Shown here: piece after piece, positions 1-8,116 of the stretch | Position numbering within the stretch: position 1 is the first letter of the stretch | Layout: each line of letters begins with the position of its first letter | Translations under genes and position numbers: made by a program | Notes under the pieces: generated by a model | What the model was told of the DNA's origin: nothing | What the model saw: the letters and a program-made list of their open reading frames with translations, nothing else | Databases searched by the model: none | Assembly (NCBI RefSeq): GCF_003633685.1 | Contig: NZ_RBKT01000001.1 | Coordinates: 8,060,001-8,124,000, forward strand | DNA: 64,000 bases | Direction of reading: 5' to 3' | Origin: Micromonospora pisi | GTDB taxonomy: Bacteria; Actinomycetota; Actinomycetes; Mycobacteriales; Micromonosporaceae

Positions 1-1015
1 TCGGGTTGGCCCGCAGGTCGGCCAGGGTCTTTTCCAGCCAACTGAGCTGGGCGCCCCCGGAGTAGCCACGGTTCGCCGGTCCCTCGTTGCTGACGTCGTT
101 GGTGTCCAACGACAGCACCGCGACGTTGCCGTACGTGAAGGCGTACACGCTCGGGCAGTTGGACGGCCCGTTGGTCGGCAGGTCCAGGCGCTGGACGTGG
201 CCGCCGTACCCGTTGGGGGAGTACCAGGACTCGATGTCGTGGTTGCCGGTGGCGAACATCCACGGCACCGACTGGGCGACCGGCTCGATCTGGCCGAAGT
301 ACTTGTCCCAGACCGACGGGTTGAAGGTGTCGCCGAGTTCGCCCTTGCCGCTGGAGTCGGCGTACGTGATGTCACCGGCGACCAGGTGGAAGGCCGGCTT
401 CTGGGCGATGATCTGGGCGTTGTCCAGCAGCGCCTGGGCGCTCGCGCCCATGTCGCCCATGGCGGTGAAGGTGAACGGCCGCAGGGCCGCGCCGCTGCCG
501 GCCGGCGCGGTGGTGAAGCTCTGTACCGGTCCGCCGGCCGCCTCCAGCCCGTCGTGACCGATGGCGTAGTAGTAGGTGGTGTCGGGCCGCAGACCGTCGA
601 GCGCGGCGTGTCCGTAGAACTGGTCCAGGGGCGTACCGGTGCCGTAGTCGCTGTGCAGTGAGCGCAGTTCGCCCTGCACGACCTGGCTGAGGTCGTCGGC
701 GGAGGTGCCGAGACGCAGCACCGGCTTGTCGACCGCGGCCGGGACCTGCCAGCCCACCCGCATCTGCGTCGTCGGGTCGTTGCCGTACGACAGGTGCCGC
801 CCGAAGGGGGTCACCGACGACCCCGGAGCCTCGGCGTACGCGGCCTTGGTGAGCAGGGTCGGGCCCACCGCGACGGCGGCGGCACCGACGGCACCGGCCG
901 CGAGGAAGCGGCGGCGGGAGAGGTTCCTCTTGACGTCCTGCCAGTACTCGTGCTGCTCTGCGATGGTCATCTCGCCGCGGCGGCGGCGGGACACCCGGAA
1001 ACCAGGAAGGTCCAC
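1..1015 (-). CDS. secreted purple acid phosphatase-like metallophosphoesterase (partial, C-terminus beyond window)
   Basis: Likely hydrolyses phosphate esters outside the cell. The N-terminus carries a twin-arginine signal (SRRRFLAAGAVGAAAVAVG), so Tat export is expected. A fibronectin-like PAP N-terminal domain follows (FGRHLSYGNDPTTQMRVGW), then the metallophosphoesterase core with its metal-binding motifs MGDMG, AGDITYAD and GNHD. About 338 codons are present and the 3' end lies outside the window. The GTG at 1015 is preceded by GAGAGAGG at about 8 bases, which is why I prefer it. An internal ATG at 970 is the alternative and still leaves the Tat signal intact. Substrate is not deducible. 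Confidence in the family is high; the exact start is less certain. Confidence 0.85.
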   Translation of the reverse strand, partial: MDLPGFRVSRRRRGEMTIAEQHEYWQDVKRNLSRRRFLAAGAVGAAAVAVGPTLLTKAAYAEAPGSSVTPFGRHLSYGNDPTTQMRVGWQVPAAVDKPVLRLGTSADDLSQVVQGELRSLHSDYGTGTPLDQFYGHAALDGLRPDTTYYYAIGHDGLEAAGGPVQSFTTAPAGSGAALRPFTFTAMGDMGASAQALLDNAQIIAQKPAFHLVAGDITYADSSGKGELGDTFNPSVWDKYFGQIEPVAQSVPWMFATGNHDIESWYSPNGYGGHVQRLDLPTNGPSNCPSVYAFTYGNVAVLSLDTNDVSNEGPANRGYSGGAQLSWLEKTLADLRANP

Positions 1016-1411
1016 GGACCTGCCTCTCTCGGTAGTTCGCGAAAGTGGATGGACGACTTCGCCCCGCCGCGAGGTTCACTCGCTGTAATGAAGCGCGGGG
1101 TGGTCGAAGATGAACTTTTCGAGGTCAAGCCATGATTCGCTGATGAAGAGCGGCTCGGAAACTACCAAGAGTGAGATTTGCGGAACGACCCGTTCGCGCG
1201 CTCGTGGCGTACGGACGGTTGGGTGCCGAATGGGTGAATCGGGGCTGTCGCCCAACCGAGGCGACCACTCACTGATTTGGGTGGGCACGCGCACGCCGCC
1301 AGGATCATGGCCATCTGAGGTGAGGTGCCCGGTTGCCGTGCACGCCTCGGGGTCGGGTCTTCGAGCCACGTTGACCCCAGGTCCGCCCCGCCCGCTGATA
1401 GCGTCGCGCGG
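1016..1411. other. intergenic region, no supported gene
   Basis: This gap lies between the diverging phosphatase (leftward) and the next rightward gene. Positions about 1080-1190 are noticeably lower in GC than the surroundings, as expected for promoter DNA. An open frame on the minus strand through 1076-1369 has no ribosome binding site and no recognisable domain, so I do not call it. Confidence 0.5.
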
Positions 1412-1753
1412 ATGACCGCACCCTCGCTCGACGCCCGCCGGTTCGCCGCCATCGACAACGTCGGTGGCGAGGTGAGCGCGGAGACCGTCTTCGAGTACCG
1501 GGAGCGCGACGGTGAGGTGTGGGCGACGTACGCCGGTGGCGCGGTGCGTCGCGGCTACCTCGTCGGCACCCGCCGCGCCGACCTGCTCAGCATCCGGTAC
1601 GTGCAGCTCAACATCGACGGGGAGACGTCCTCCGGCCGCTGCGTGACCGAGGTGAGCGTGCTGCCGGACGGCCGGCTGCGACTGGACGAGACCTGGCAGT
1701 GGGAGTCCCGCCCCGGCGAGGGGACCAGCGTGGTCGAGGAGATCGGTGCCTGA
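1412..1753 (+). CDS. small conserved beta-rich protein (family often labelled N-acetylglutamate synthase)
   Basis: This 113-residue protein matches a widespread family of about 110 residues whose members share an opening like FAAIDNVGGEVSAETVF, a central RRGYLVGTRRADLLSIRY, and a closing DETWQWES. Databases often label the family N-acetylglutamate synthase, but no GNAT acetyl-CoA loop is visible and that name is probably a propagated error. The ATG at 1412 fits the family's usual N-terminus. There is no good Shine-Dalgarno, so the message may be leaderless. It stands alone between the phosphatase and the LacI gene. The function is unknown. Confidence 0.7.
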   Translation: MTAPSLDARRFAAIDNVGGEVSAETVFEYRERDGEVWATYAGGAVRRGYLVGTRRADLLSIRYVQLNIDGETSSGRCVTEVSVLPDGRLRLDETWQWESRPGEGTSVVEEIGA

Positions 1754-1810
1754 GCCGGCTCTCAGTGCCGCCGGCGCGCCCGATCGGTTAGTCTCGGGTG
1801 ACGCGTTTTC

Positions 1811-1823
1811 CGGAACAGTTCCG
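1811..1823. promoter_or_regulatory. 13-bp palindrome upstream of the LacI gene
   Basis: CGGAACAGTTCCG is a perfect inverted repeat with a one-base centre, flanked by TTT and AAA-type bases that extend the symmetry imperfectly. It lies about 145 bases upstream of the LacI-family start. It could be a second operator for that regulator or a site for another factor; sequence alone does not decide. Confidence 0.3.
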
Positions 1824-1919
1824 TAAATTGTTGGGGAAACGCCACATCCGATCGGCGGGGCGGACCCGCGATGCGGCCGCGTTGAGTGTCTTCCGCTCGG
1901 TCACGGTGCGGCGTAACCG

Positions 1920-1932
1920 CGAAAGTGTTTCG
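1920..1932. promoter_or_regulatory. candidate LacI-family operator (autoregulation)
   Basis: CGAAAGTGTTTCG is a perfect inverted repeat with 5-base arms, 35 bases before the regulator's GTG. GAAA-N3-TTTC resembles the GAAAnCGnTTTC-like operators of many sugar-responsive LacI proteins, although the usual central CG is absent. Autoregulation is inferred from position and symmetry only. Confidence 0.45.
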
Positions 1933-1967
1933 GTCGTAGGCTGGAGCCTCGACGAAGGAGCTGCCCC

Positions 1968-2990
1968 GTGACGGTCGACGAAGGACGCAGGATCACCATC
2001 ACCGCGATCGCCCAGGAAGCCGGCGTCTCGGTGCCGACCGTGTCCCGGGTGCTCAACGGTCGCAACGATGTTGCGCCGCAGACCCGGGAGCGGGTCGAGG
2101 AACTGCTGCGCCGGCACGGCTACCGGCGTCGGGCGACCCGCCCACGGGCCGGCGCGAGCCTGATCGACCTGGTCTTCAACGACCTCGACAGCCCCTGGGC
2201 GGTGGAGATCATCCGGGGCGTGGAGGACGTCGCCCACGCGGCCGGTGTCGGAACCGTCGTCTCGGCCATCCACCGCCGCTCGACCTCCACCCGGCAGTGG
2301 CTGCAGAACCTGCGCACCCGGGCCACCGACGGGGTGATCCTGGTGAGCAGCGACCTCGCCCCGCCGGTCCACGCCGAGCTGCGCCGGTTGAACGTACCGA
2401 TGGTGCTGGTCGACCCGGCCGGGGTACCCACCCTGGACATTCCCACCATCGGCGCGACGAACTGGGCGGGTGGGCTGCGGGCGACCGAACACCTGCTCTC
2501 GCTCAACCATCGTCGGATCGGCTTCATCGCCGGTCCACCCCGGTTGCTCTGCAGTCGGGCCCGGCTCGACGGTTACCGGGCAGCGCTTGAGGCCGCCGGC
2601 CTTCCCGTCGACCACCAGCTGATCGCCCCCGGCGACTTCTACCACGAGTCCGGTTACTCCAGCGGCACGGCACTGCTCAACCTCGCCGACCCGCCCACGG
2701 CGATCTTCGCCTCCAGCGACCAGATGGCCTTCGGCGCGTACGAGGCGGTCCGTCGGCGTGGCCTGCGGGTGCCCGACGACGTGAGCGTGGTCGGCTTCGA
2801 CGACCTGCCCGAGGCGCGCTGGTCCTCGCCACCGTTGACCACCGTGCGCCAGCCGTTGGCGGAGATGGGCCTGCTCGCCGCCCGTACCGTGCTCCGGTTG
2901 GCCCGGGGTGAGGCGGTCGACACCCCGAGGGTCGAGCTCTCCACCGACCTGGTCGTACGCGACAGCTCGGCGCCCCTGGTCCAGCGCTGA
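1968..2990 (+). CDS. LacI-family transcriptional regulator
   Basis: A 340-residue DNA-binding repressor or activator that would respond to a sugar-like ligand. The N-terminal helix-turn-helix and hinge helix are clear (residues about 10-60: ITAIAQEAGVSVPTVSRVLN). The periplasmic-binding-protein-like sensor domain follows, with landmarks DLVFNDLDSPW, IGFIAGPP, PTAIFASSDQMAFGAYEA and VSVVGFDDLPEA, and ends in the typical LTTVRQP segment. The GTG start has GAAGGAG at 8 bases. No sugar transporter or glycosidase adjoins it, so the ligand and targets cannot be read from context; the gene seems monocistronic and ends in a hairpin. Confidence 0.93.
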   Translation: MTVDEGRRITITAIAQEAGVSVPTVSRVLNGRNDVAPQTRERVEELLRRHGYRRRATRPRAGASLIDLVFNDLDSPWAVEIIRGVEDVAHAAGVGTVVSAIHRRSTSTRQWLQNLRTRATDGVILVSSDLAPPVHAELRRLNVPMVLVDPAGVPTLDIPTIGATNWAGGLRATEHLLSLNHRRIGFIAGPPRLLCSRARLDGYRAALEAAGLPVDHQLIAPGDFYHESGYSSGTALLNLADPPTAIFASSDQMAFGAYEAVRRRGLRVPDDVSVVGFDDLPEARWSSPPLTTVRQPLAEMGLLAARTVLRLARGEAVDTPRVELSTDLVVRDSSAPLVQR

Positions 2991-2999
2991 CCAGGGGCG
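2971..2999 (+). terminator. hairpin overlapping the LacI stop codon
   Basis: An 11-bp perfect stem (CGCCCCTGGTC paired with GACCAGGGGCG) with a 7-base loop spans the TGA of the LacI gene. There is no T-run after it, as is common for actinobacterial terminators. It may separate the regulator from the following repeat-protein/oxygenase unit. Confidence 0.5.
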
Positions 3000-3152
3000 G
3001 ATTCGCCTAACCACTCCCACGTCGAAGATACCGATTTAGGCTGTTTGTGGAGTGGACTGCGTCGGCGGGTTAAGGACGATCGCGCACCGGGTACCACCGG
3101 GTGCACGGCGCCCGCCGCGTGGATGGTGGGGCGACAGACCCGAGGGGGCCCG

Positions 3153-3458
3153 ATGAGACTCGACGACGACGACATGCGGACGAGCGGCGGTGGCGCCGGC
3201 GAGGGCCCGGCCGACGGTGGGGCCAACCCCACGGGCCGTGACGGGGGTGCCGACGGAGCCGCCGAGGGTCCGGCCGACGGCGGGGCGACGGCGGGGCAGC
3301 ACGATGGCGGCGCCGACGGGTCCGCCGAGGGTCCGGCCGACGGCGGGGCGACGCCCGGCCAGCACGACGGCGGCGCCGACGGCAGCGCCGAGGGCCCGGC
3401 CGACGGTGGGGCCAGCCCCGGACAGCGCGACGGCGGCGCGGACAGCGCGGCCCGGTAG
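3153..3458 (+). CDS. small protein of four tandem 21-residue repeats, candidate modified precursor or substrate
   Basis: A 101-residue protein: a 16-residue leader rich in Asp (MRLDDDDMRTSGGGAG), four head-to-tail repeats of exactly 21 residues, and a final Arg. Each repeat begins EGPADGGA, and DGGAD recurs in its second half. One basic position just before DGGAD varies in the order Arg, His, His, Arg. There are no Cys and no hydrophobic segments, so it is likely soluble and disordered. GAGGGGG lies before the ATG. It ends 13 bases before a JmjC/cupin oxygenase, a family that hydroxylates Arg or His side chains in ribosomal proteins. The natural inference is that this is the oxygenase's substrate, perhaps a multi-core RiPP-like precursor. 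I recognise no named family. Confidence 0.7.
   Translation: MRLDDDDMRTSGGGAGEGPADGGANPTGRDGGADGAAEGPADGGATAGQHDGGADGSAEGPADGGATPGQHDGGADGSAEGPADGGASPGQRDGGADSAAR
3201..3452 (+). repeat. four 63-bp tandem coding repeats
   Basis: Four in-frame units at 3201-3263, 3264-3326, 3327-3389 and 3390-3452 encode the 21-residue repeats. No unit has gained or lost bases, and the second and third are the closest pair. The exact period suggests recent or actively maintained duplication of a functional unit. Confidence 0.9.
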
Positions 3459-3471
3459 CCGGGGCACGGAG

Positions 3472-4725
3472 ATGACCGACGACGCGCCGGGCGGCCACCG
3501 CCGCCCGGCGCTCGCCCGTTGTGTGGCCCTTGCCCCGAGCAACTTCGTGGCCGCTCACTGGGGCCGTACACCGCTGCTGTCCCGGGCCGCGGAACTCGGC
3601 AACCCGGACGGTTTCACCGACCTGTTCAGCCCGGCCGACGCCGACGACCTGCTCAGCCGGCGCGGCCTGCGTACGCCGTTCCTCCGGGTCGCGAAGGAGG
3701 GACAGGTGCTGCCGGCGGCTCGTTTCACCGGTGGTGGCGGGGCCGGCGCCGAGATCGGCGACCAGGTGCTCGACGAGAAGGTCCTCGACCTGTACGCCGA
3801 CGGCGCCACCCTCGTCCTCCAGGGCCTGCACCGCAACTGGCCCCCGCTGATCGACTTCACCCGCGAACTCGGCGCCGCGCTCAGCCAACCGTTGCAGGTC
3901 AACGCGTACCTGACCCCCGCCGGCAACCAGGGCTTCGCCACCCACTACGACACCCACGACGTGTTCGTGCTCCAGGTGGACGGGCGCAAGCACTGGCGGA
4001 TCCACGAGCCGGTGCTCCCCGACCCGCTGGAGCGCCAGACCTGGGGCGGTCGGGCCGACGAGGTCTCCGCCACCGCCGCCGGCCCACCGGCGCTCGACGT
4101 GACCCTGGGGCCCGGTGACGCGCTCTACCTGCCCCGGGGGTGGCTGCACAGCGCGCAGGCGCAGCAGGGCAGCTCGCTGCACCTGACCGTCGGTGTCCGC
4201 GCGTTGACCCGCTACGCCCTGGTGGAGGCCCTGCTCGGGCTCGCCGCCGAGGACCAGCGGCTGCGTACCTCGCTCCCGTTCGGGCTCGACCTCGCCGAAC
4301 CCGACCAGATCTCGAAGGAGCTGACCGAGACCGTCGAGGCGCTTCAGGACTGGCTCGGCCAGGCGGACCCGGCGGCGGTGGCGGCGAAGCTGCGGGAGCG
4401 GCTCTGGCCGGCCACACGTCCGGCGCCGATCCGGCCGCTCGCCCAGGCGGACGCGATCGCGGCACTCGACGCCGACTCCCGGCTCACCCCCCGCGAGGGA
4501 CTGCGCTGGCAGGTCACGCCGGCCGGCGACGGTGAGCCGGACCGGATCGCGTTGCGCCTGTTCGACCGCACCATCACCTTCCCCGGACAGTGCGCGCTCG
4601 CCCTACGCGCCTTTCTCGACGGCGGTGTCTCCCGGGTCGGCGACCTGCCCGGTCTCGACGACGACGCCGACCGGATCGTGCTCGCCCGACGGCTGCTGCG
4701 CGAGGCGGTGGCCGTACCGGGGTGA
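3472..4725 (+). CDS. JmjC/cupin-4 family 2-oxoglutarate Fe(II) oxygenase
   Basis: A 417-residue cytoplasmic protein of the ribosomal-oxygenase type (YcfD, MINA53 and NO66 are the known relatives; they hydroxylate Arg or His residues using O2 and 2-oxoglutarate). The predicted iron triad is visible: H158 and D160 in THYDTHDVF and H226 in RGWLHSA. K173 in VDGRKHWRI is positioned as the 2-oxoglutarate ligand. N-terminal residues show the usual family opening (FVAAHWGRTPLL). The C-terminal third is helical with a winged-helix-like end, as in YcfD-type proteins. It lies 13 bases after the repeat protein and is surely cotranscribed. That linkage suggests the repeat protein, rather than a ribosomal protein, as substrate; this is inference. 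Confidence 0.88.
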   Translation: MTDDAPGGHRRPALARCVALAPSNFVAAHWGRTPLLSRAAELGNPDGFTDLFSPADADDLLSRRGLRTPFLRVAKEGQVLPAARFTGGGGAGAEIGDQVLDEKVLDLYADGATLVLQGLHRNWPPLIDFTRELGAALSQPLQVNAYLTPAGNQGFATHYDTHDVFVLQVDGRKHWRIHEPVLPDPLERQTWGGRADEVSATAAGPPALDVTLGPGDALYLPRGWLHSAQAQQGSSLHLTVGVRALTRYALVEALLGLAAEDQRLRTSLPFGLDLAEPDQISKELTETVEALQDWLGQADPAAVAAKLRERLWPATRPAPIRPLAQADAIAALDADSRLTPREGLRWQVTPAGDGEPDRIALRLFDRTITFPGQCALALRAFLDGGVSRVGDLPGLDDDADRIVLARRLLREAVAVPG

Positions 4726-4766
4726 GCCGGTCCGGTACGTCGGGGGTGGGGCTCCGGCGAACGGGT

Positions 4767-5417
4767 TCAGCGGAACAGGGCGAAGAGCGTGCCGGTGGTC
4801 AGCGCCCCGGCGACGACCACCACGGTCACCGCCCTCGGGTCCAGGCCGGCATGCCGACGGTCGGCCAGCAGTTTCGCCGGGGCCAGGCCGACCAGCGGGC
4901 CGAGCAGCGTCACCACCAGGCTCAGTACCGGCATGCCCACGGCCAGGTCGCCGCCGTACCGGACCCCGGCCGCGCGGGCGGCGAACCCCAGGGCGTACGC
5001 GAGCGCGGCGCCGAGCACACCGAAGACCGCCAGCAGTGGGTGGCTGGAGGCGGGCAGCTCGCCCGGGTGCCGGGTCCGGTCCAGCAGGTCCCGGACCCCC
5101 TCGAGCAGCAGACCCGGGTCGGTCGGCGGCCCCGGCGTCGGCACCGGGGGGTCGCCGATCCGGCGGGCGCCCGCGCCCAGGCGGTCCCGCAGGGTCTGCC
5201 ACAGGTGGAGCACCTCGGCCTCGGTCAGCTCGGCCTCCTGGCCGGCCGAGGCGAGTTCCGCCTCGGCCCGACGTACCGCCTGCTCGGCGTCGCGTACCGC
5301 GCGTTCCGCGCCCGCGCACTGGCTGGCGTACCAGCTCTCGGCCTCGGCCCGCTCGGCCTCCATCCGGGCGGTCACGTCGGCGAGCCGGCGGATGAGCTGG
5401 GCGTACGTCTCGCTCAT
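4767..5417 (-). CDS. coiled-coil membrane protein of the FtsK-like operon
   Basis: A 216-residue protein, last in a four-gene leftward operon. Residues about 1-75 are a charged helical coiled coil (MEAERAEAESWYASQ, then alternating Ala/Glu/Arg). The C-terminal half has two to three hydrophobic segments (HPLLAVFGVLGAALAYALGF, MPVLSLVVTLLGPLVGLA and VTVVVVAGALTTGTLFALF), so it should sit in the cytoplasmic membrane with the coil inside. Its ATG overlaps the end of the ATPase gene by 4 bases, which implies translational coupling. I recognise no family. As the only membrane-spanning member it is the natural docking point for the ATPase. Confidence 0.75.
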   Translation of the reverse strand: MSETYAQLIRRLADVTARMEAERAEAESWYASQCAGAERAVRDAEQAVRRAEAELASAGQEAELTEAEVLHLWQTLRDRLGAGARRIGDPPVPTPGPPTDPGLLLEGVRDLLDRTRHPGELPASSHPLLAVFGVLGAALAYALGFAARAAGVRYGGDLAVGMPVLSLVVTLLGPLVGLAPAKLLADRRHAGLDPRAVTVVVVAGALTTGTLFALFR

Positions 5418-8116
5418 CGGGCCGGCCCGTACGGAATGATCGTCTGGCCGGTACGGTGCACCGCCCGGTCGAAGAAGAGTCCCCGCCACGGCCGGGGGTA
5501 CCAGTCCGGGCCGCCCGTACCGGGATAGAGCGCCGAGCCCAGCTCCGCGCCCTGCACGTCGAGGGCCACCCAGGCGCCGATTTGGTCGGTCCGCGACGCC
5601 GGGCCGCCAAGGTCCGCCCGCATCCGGGCGACTCCCCGCCACCAGGCGAGTACGTGGGTTCGCCGCTCCGGCCCGTCGTGCAGGATCTGCCGCAGGTGTT
5701 CCAGCCCGGTACGTCCACCGGCGCGTGCGGCCAGCCGGCCGGCCGCCGCGTCGACCGCGTACAGCAGCAGGTAGTGGGGTTCACCCGGCATGGTGCCCAG
5801 GCCCAACGCGGAAGCCGTCTCACTCATCAGCTCCGGCACCGTTTCCTCGTCGTACCAGGCCGCGTCGTCGCCGAGCGCGTCGTACAGCGATCGGGCGGCC
5901 GGGTCGGCGTCCGGGTCGAGGCAGGCGATCGAGAACCGGGCGGTGCCCGGTGGGTGCTGTCGGTGCAGCGAGCGGGCCGCCGCGTCGAGTACCGCGCAGG
6001 CCTCGTCCACCCGGGTGCCGAGCACGGCCAGGTTCCGGCCGGGCGCCCGGGGCAGCCGCATCCCCGCCGAGCGGGCCTGTACGTCGATGATCTCGCCGAG
6101 CAGGGCGACCGGCCCTCGGGGGCTGCCCGCCGTACGACCTTCGGCCGACTCGTCGACCGGCCGCAGCGCGGCGAAGTCCGGGGCGTCGGCGAGTCGGGGC
6201 ACCGCGTCGCCGTCGAACAACCGGGCCGGTGCGGCGTCCTGCGGGCGCATCCGCCAGAGCTGGTTCTGCAACTCGCTCCAGGTGCCCCAGTCGCTGGCGG
6301 ACGGGATCTGGGCGACCTGGTTCCCCTCGACCATGCCGGACTCGGCGTTGACCACCGCGTGGTGCCGGGGCAGGGCCTGGGCGGCGTCGTTGCGTTCGGC
6401 GAGGATGCGCAGCGCCTTCGGCAACGCGATCCGGAGGGTGAACTGGGCGACCAGTGCGGGCCGCCCCCAGAGTGCTTCGATGCCGCGTACGTCCTGGGAG
6501 GCGAGGACCAGGTGGATACCCTGGGACCGGCCGCGCCGGGCCAGGTCCTCCAGCAGGTCGGCCGCCTCGCGGGCGACCGCGTCCCGGCCGGCGAGCAGCA
6601 TCTGGAACTCGTCGACCACCGCCACGATCCGGGGCCAGTGCCCGTCCGGGTCGACCGAGCGCAGCTCGGCGAGCTTGGTCACCTCGTGCCGCTTCGCGGC
6701 GTCGGCGCGGCGGCGCAGTTCCTCGGCGAGGAAGCGCAGCAGGGCCAGGCCGAACTCGCGGTCGGTGTTGACGTTGATGCCGACCAGGCGCATGTGCGGC
6801 AGCCAGCTCGGGTCCCGCCGCCCCTGGGCGAACCGGGCGAAGGACACCCCCTCCTTGAAGTCGAGCAGATAGAACTCCAGCTCGGCGGGGGAGTAGCGGG
6901 CGGCCAGCGCCCCGATCCAGGCGAAGATCAGGTTGGTCTTGCCGGTGCCGGACGGGCCACCGATCAACGCGTGCGGTGGGTAGTCGCCGAGGGTGAGCAG
7001 CACCGGTCGCCCCTGCGGGCCGTCGCCGATCGGCGCGATCAGCCCGGTGGCCGAGCTTTCCTTCCACATCTGGTCGACCGGCGGCAGCAGGTCGGTGAAG
7101 GGGGACGGGGCGGGACCGGCGGTGACCGCGGCGGCGATCTCCCGGCAGGTGTCGGTGACCAGGCTTGCCGGGGGTGGCGGGTCGAGTCGTACGGGCAGCC
7201 CGGGTGCGGTCCGCAACCGGGTCAGGCCGTCGCCGACCTGCACCCGTTCCACCGTCGGCTCGTCCGGCAGTTCTATGCCCCGGACCACCAAGTGTACGCC
7301 GCAGGCGGCGCCGGTGCGGACCACCCGGTCGAGCTGACCGCGCTCGTGCCGGGAGAGTTCGTCCCCGCCGAGCAGCACCGCCACCCGCCACGGTTCGGGT
7401 CGGCGCCCGGTCGCGGCGGCCAGTTCCCGCAGCGAGCCGTACTCGCCGGCGAGCACCGTCTCGTTGATCCGGCGGATCTGGTCGACGAGATCGTCGAGGA
7501 GGCGGGCCAGTCCGCCCGGACCGACGAAGGTGAGCAGCCCGGCGGTGGAGAGGGGGGCGAAGCCGGCCAGCCCGCCGCCGAGATGCTCCGGGTCGTACCC
7601 GATCAGCCGGACGGCGCCGGGTTCGGCGCGGCCCACCGCCCGCAGCAGCAGGGCGGCGACGACCGCGTCGCAGCCCGCCCGGTCGGTGCCGGCGAGGTGT
7701 ACGTGGCCCCGGTCCAGCAGCGGCACCAGTGCCGGCACCGGTTCGGCTTCGGGCAGGCGGACCGCGCCGATCCGCAGCGCACCGGCGGGTTCGTGGCGGG
7801 CCGCCGGGCTCGGCCGCCACGACGACCACGCCGTGCTGGCCGCGCCGGGTGCCGCCTCGGTCGCCGCCTCGGCGGTACGTCGGGCCAGCAGGATCAGTTC
7901 GGCGTCGTACTCGTCGGCGATCTCGGTGAGCCGGCGGTCGCGTTCGGCGCCGACGCGTTGCGGTACCCGCGCGGCGGCCCGACGGGTCCGGGCCAGCCGG
8001 TCCCGGGAGCTGTCGAGTTCGGTGCGCGCCTGTGTCAACCTGCCCCGGGTCACGCCGAGTGCATGCGACAGCATGCCGCGGACCCGGGTGACGAGCTGGG
8101 TCCGGACGTCAGCCAT
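5414..8116 (-). CDS. FtsK/SpoIIIE (EssC-like) multi-domain ATPase
   Basis: A 900-residue protein. The N-terminal ~90 residues form a basic coiled coil. A degenerate ATPase-like module follows (LAGTDRAGCDA in place of a P-loop, about 142-152). Next comes an intact FtsK/SpoIIIE motor with Walker A GGPSGTGKT (386-394), KEGVSF, and Walker B IVAVVDEFQ (about 497-505). A third, degenerate module follows near residue 690 (NLAVLGTRVDEA). One active and two dead modules resembles EssC/EccC coupling ATPases of type VII secretion more than the DNA pump FtsK, which has membrane helices and a gamma domain that are absent here. It overlaps its neighbours by 8 and 4 bases. Substrate (protein or DNA) is undetermined. 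Confidence 0.85.
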   Translation of the reverse strand: MADVRTQLVTRVRGMLSHALGVTRGRLTQARTELDSSRDRLARTRRAAARVPQRVGAERDRRLTEIADEYDAELILLARRTAEAATEAAPGAASTAWSSWRPSPAARHEPAGALRIGAVRLPEAEPVPALVPLLDRGHVHLAGTDRAGCDAVVAALLLRAVGRAEPGAVRLIGYDPEHLGGGLAGFAPLSTAGLLTFVGPGGLARLLDDLVDQIRRINETVLAGEYGSLRELAAATGRRPEPWRVAVLLGGDELSRHERGQLDRVVRTGAACGVHLVVRGIELPDEPTVERVQVGDGLTRLRTAPGLPVRLDPPPPASLVTDTCREIAAAVTAGPAPSPFTDLLPPVDQMWKESSATGLIAPIGDGPQGRPVLLTLGDYPPHALIGGPSGTGKTNLIFAWIGALAARYSPAELEFYLLDFKEGVSFARFAQGRRDPSWLPHMRLVGINVNTDREFGLALLRFLAEELRRRADAAKRHEVTKLAELRSVDPDGHWPRIVAVVDEFQMLLAGRDAVAREAADLLEDLARRGRSQGIHLVLASQDVRGIEALWGRPALVAQFTLRIALPKALRILAERNDAAQALPRHHAVVNAESGMVEGNQVAQIPSASDWGTWSELQNQLWRMRPQDAAPARLFDGDAVPRLADAPDFAALRPVDESAEGRTAGSPRGPVALLGEIIDVQARSAGMRLPRAPGRNLAVLGTRVDEACAVLDAAARSLHRQHPPGTARFSIACLDPDADPAARSLYDALGDDAAWYDEETVPELMSETASALGLGTMPGEPHYLLLYAVDAAAGRLAARAGGRTGLEHLRQILHDGPERRTHVLAWWRGVARMRADLGGPASRTDQIGAWVALDVQGAELGSALYPGTGGPDWYPRPWRGLFFDRAVHRTGQTIIPYGPAR

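Noticed and set aside
1076-1369. Minus-strand frame with protein-like end near 1080-1170
   Set aside because: No ribosome site, no domain, and it lies in the lower-GC promoter region of the phosphatase gene.
3036-3571. Repetitive minus-strand frames opposite the 21-residue repeats
   Set aside because: They are the complement of the 63-bp repeats; the plus-strand frame has the ribosome site and the linked oxygenase gene.
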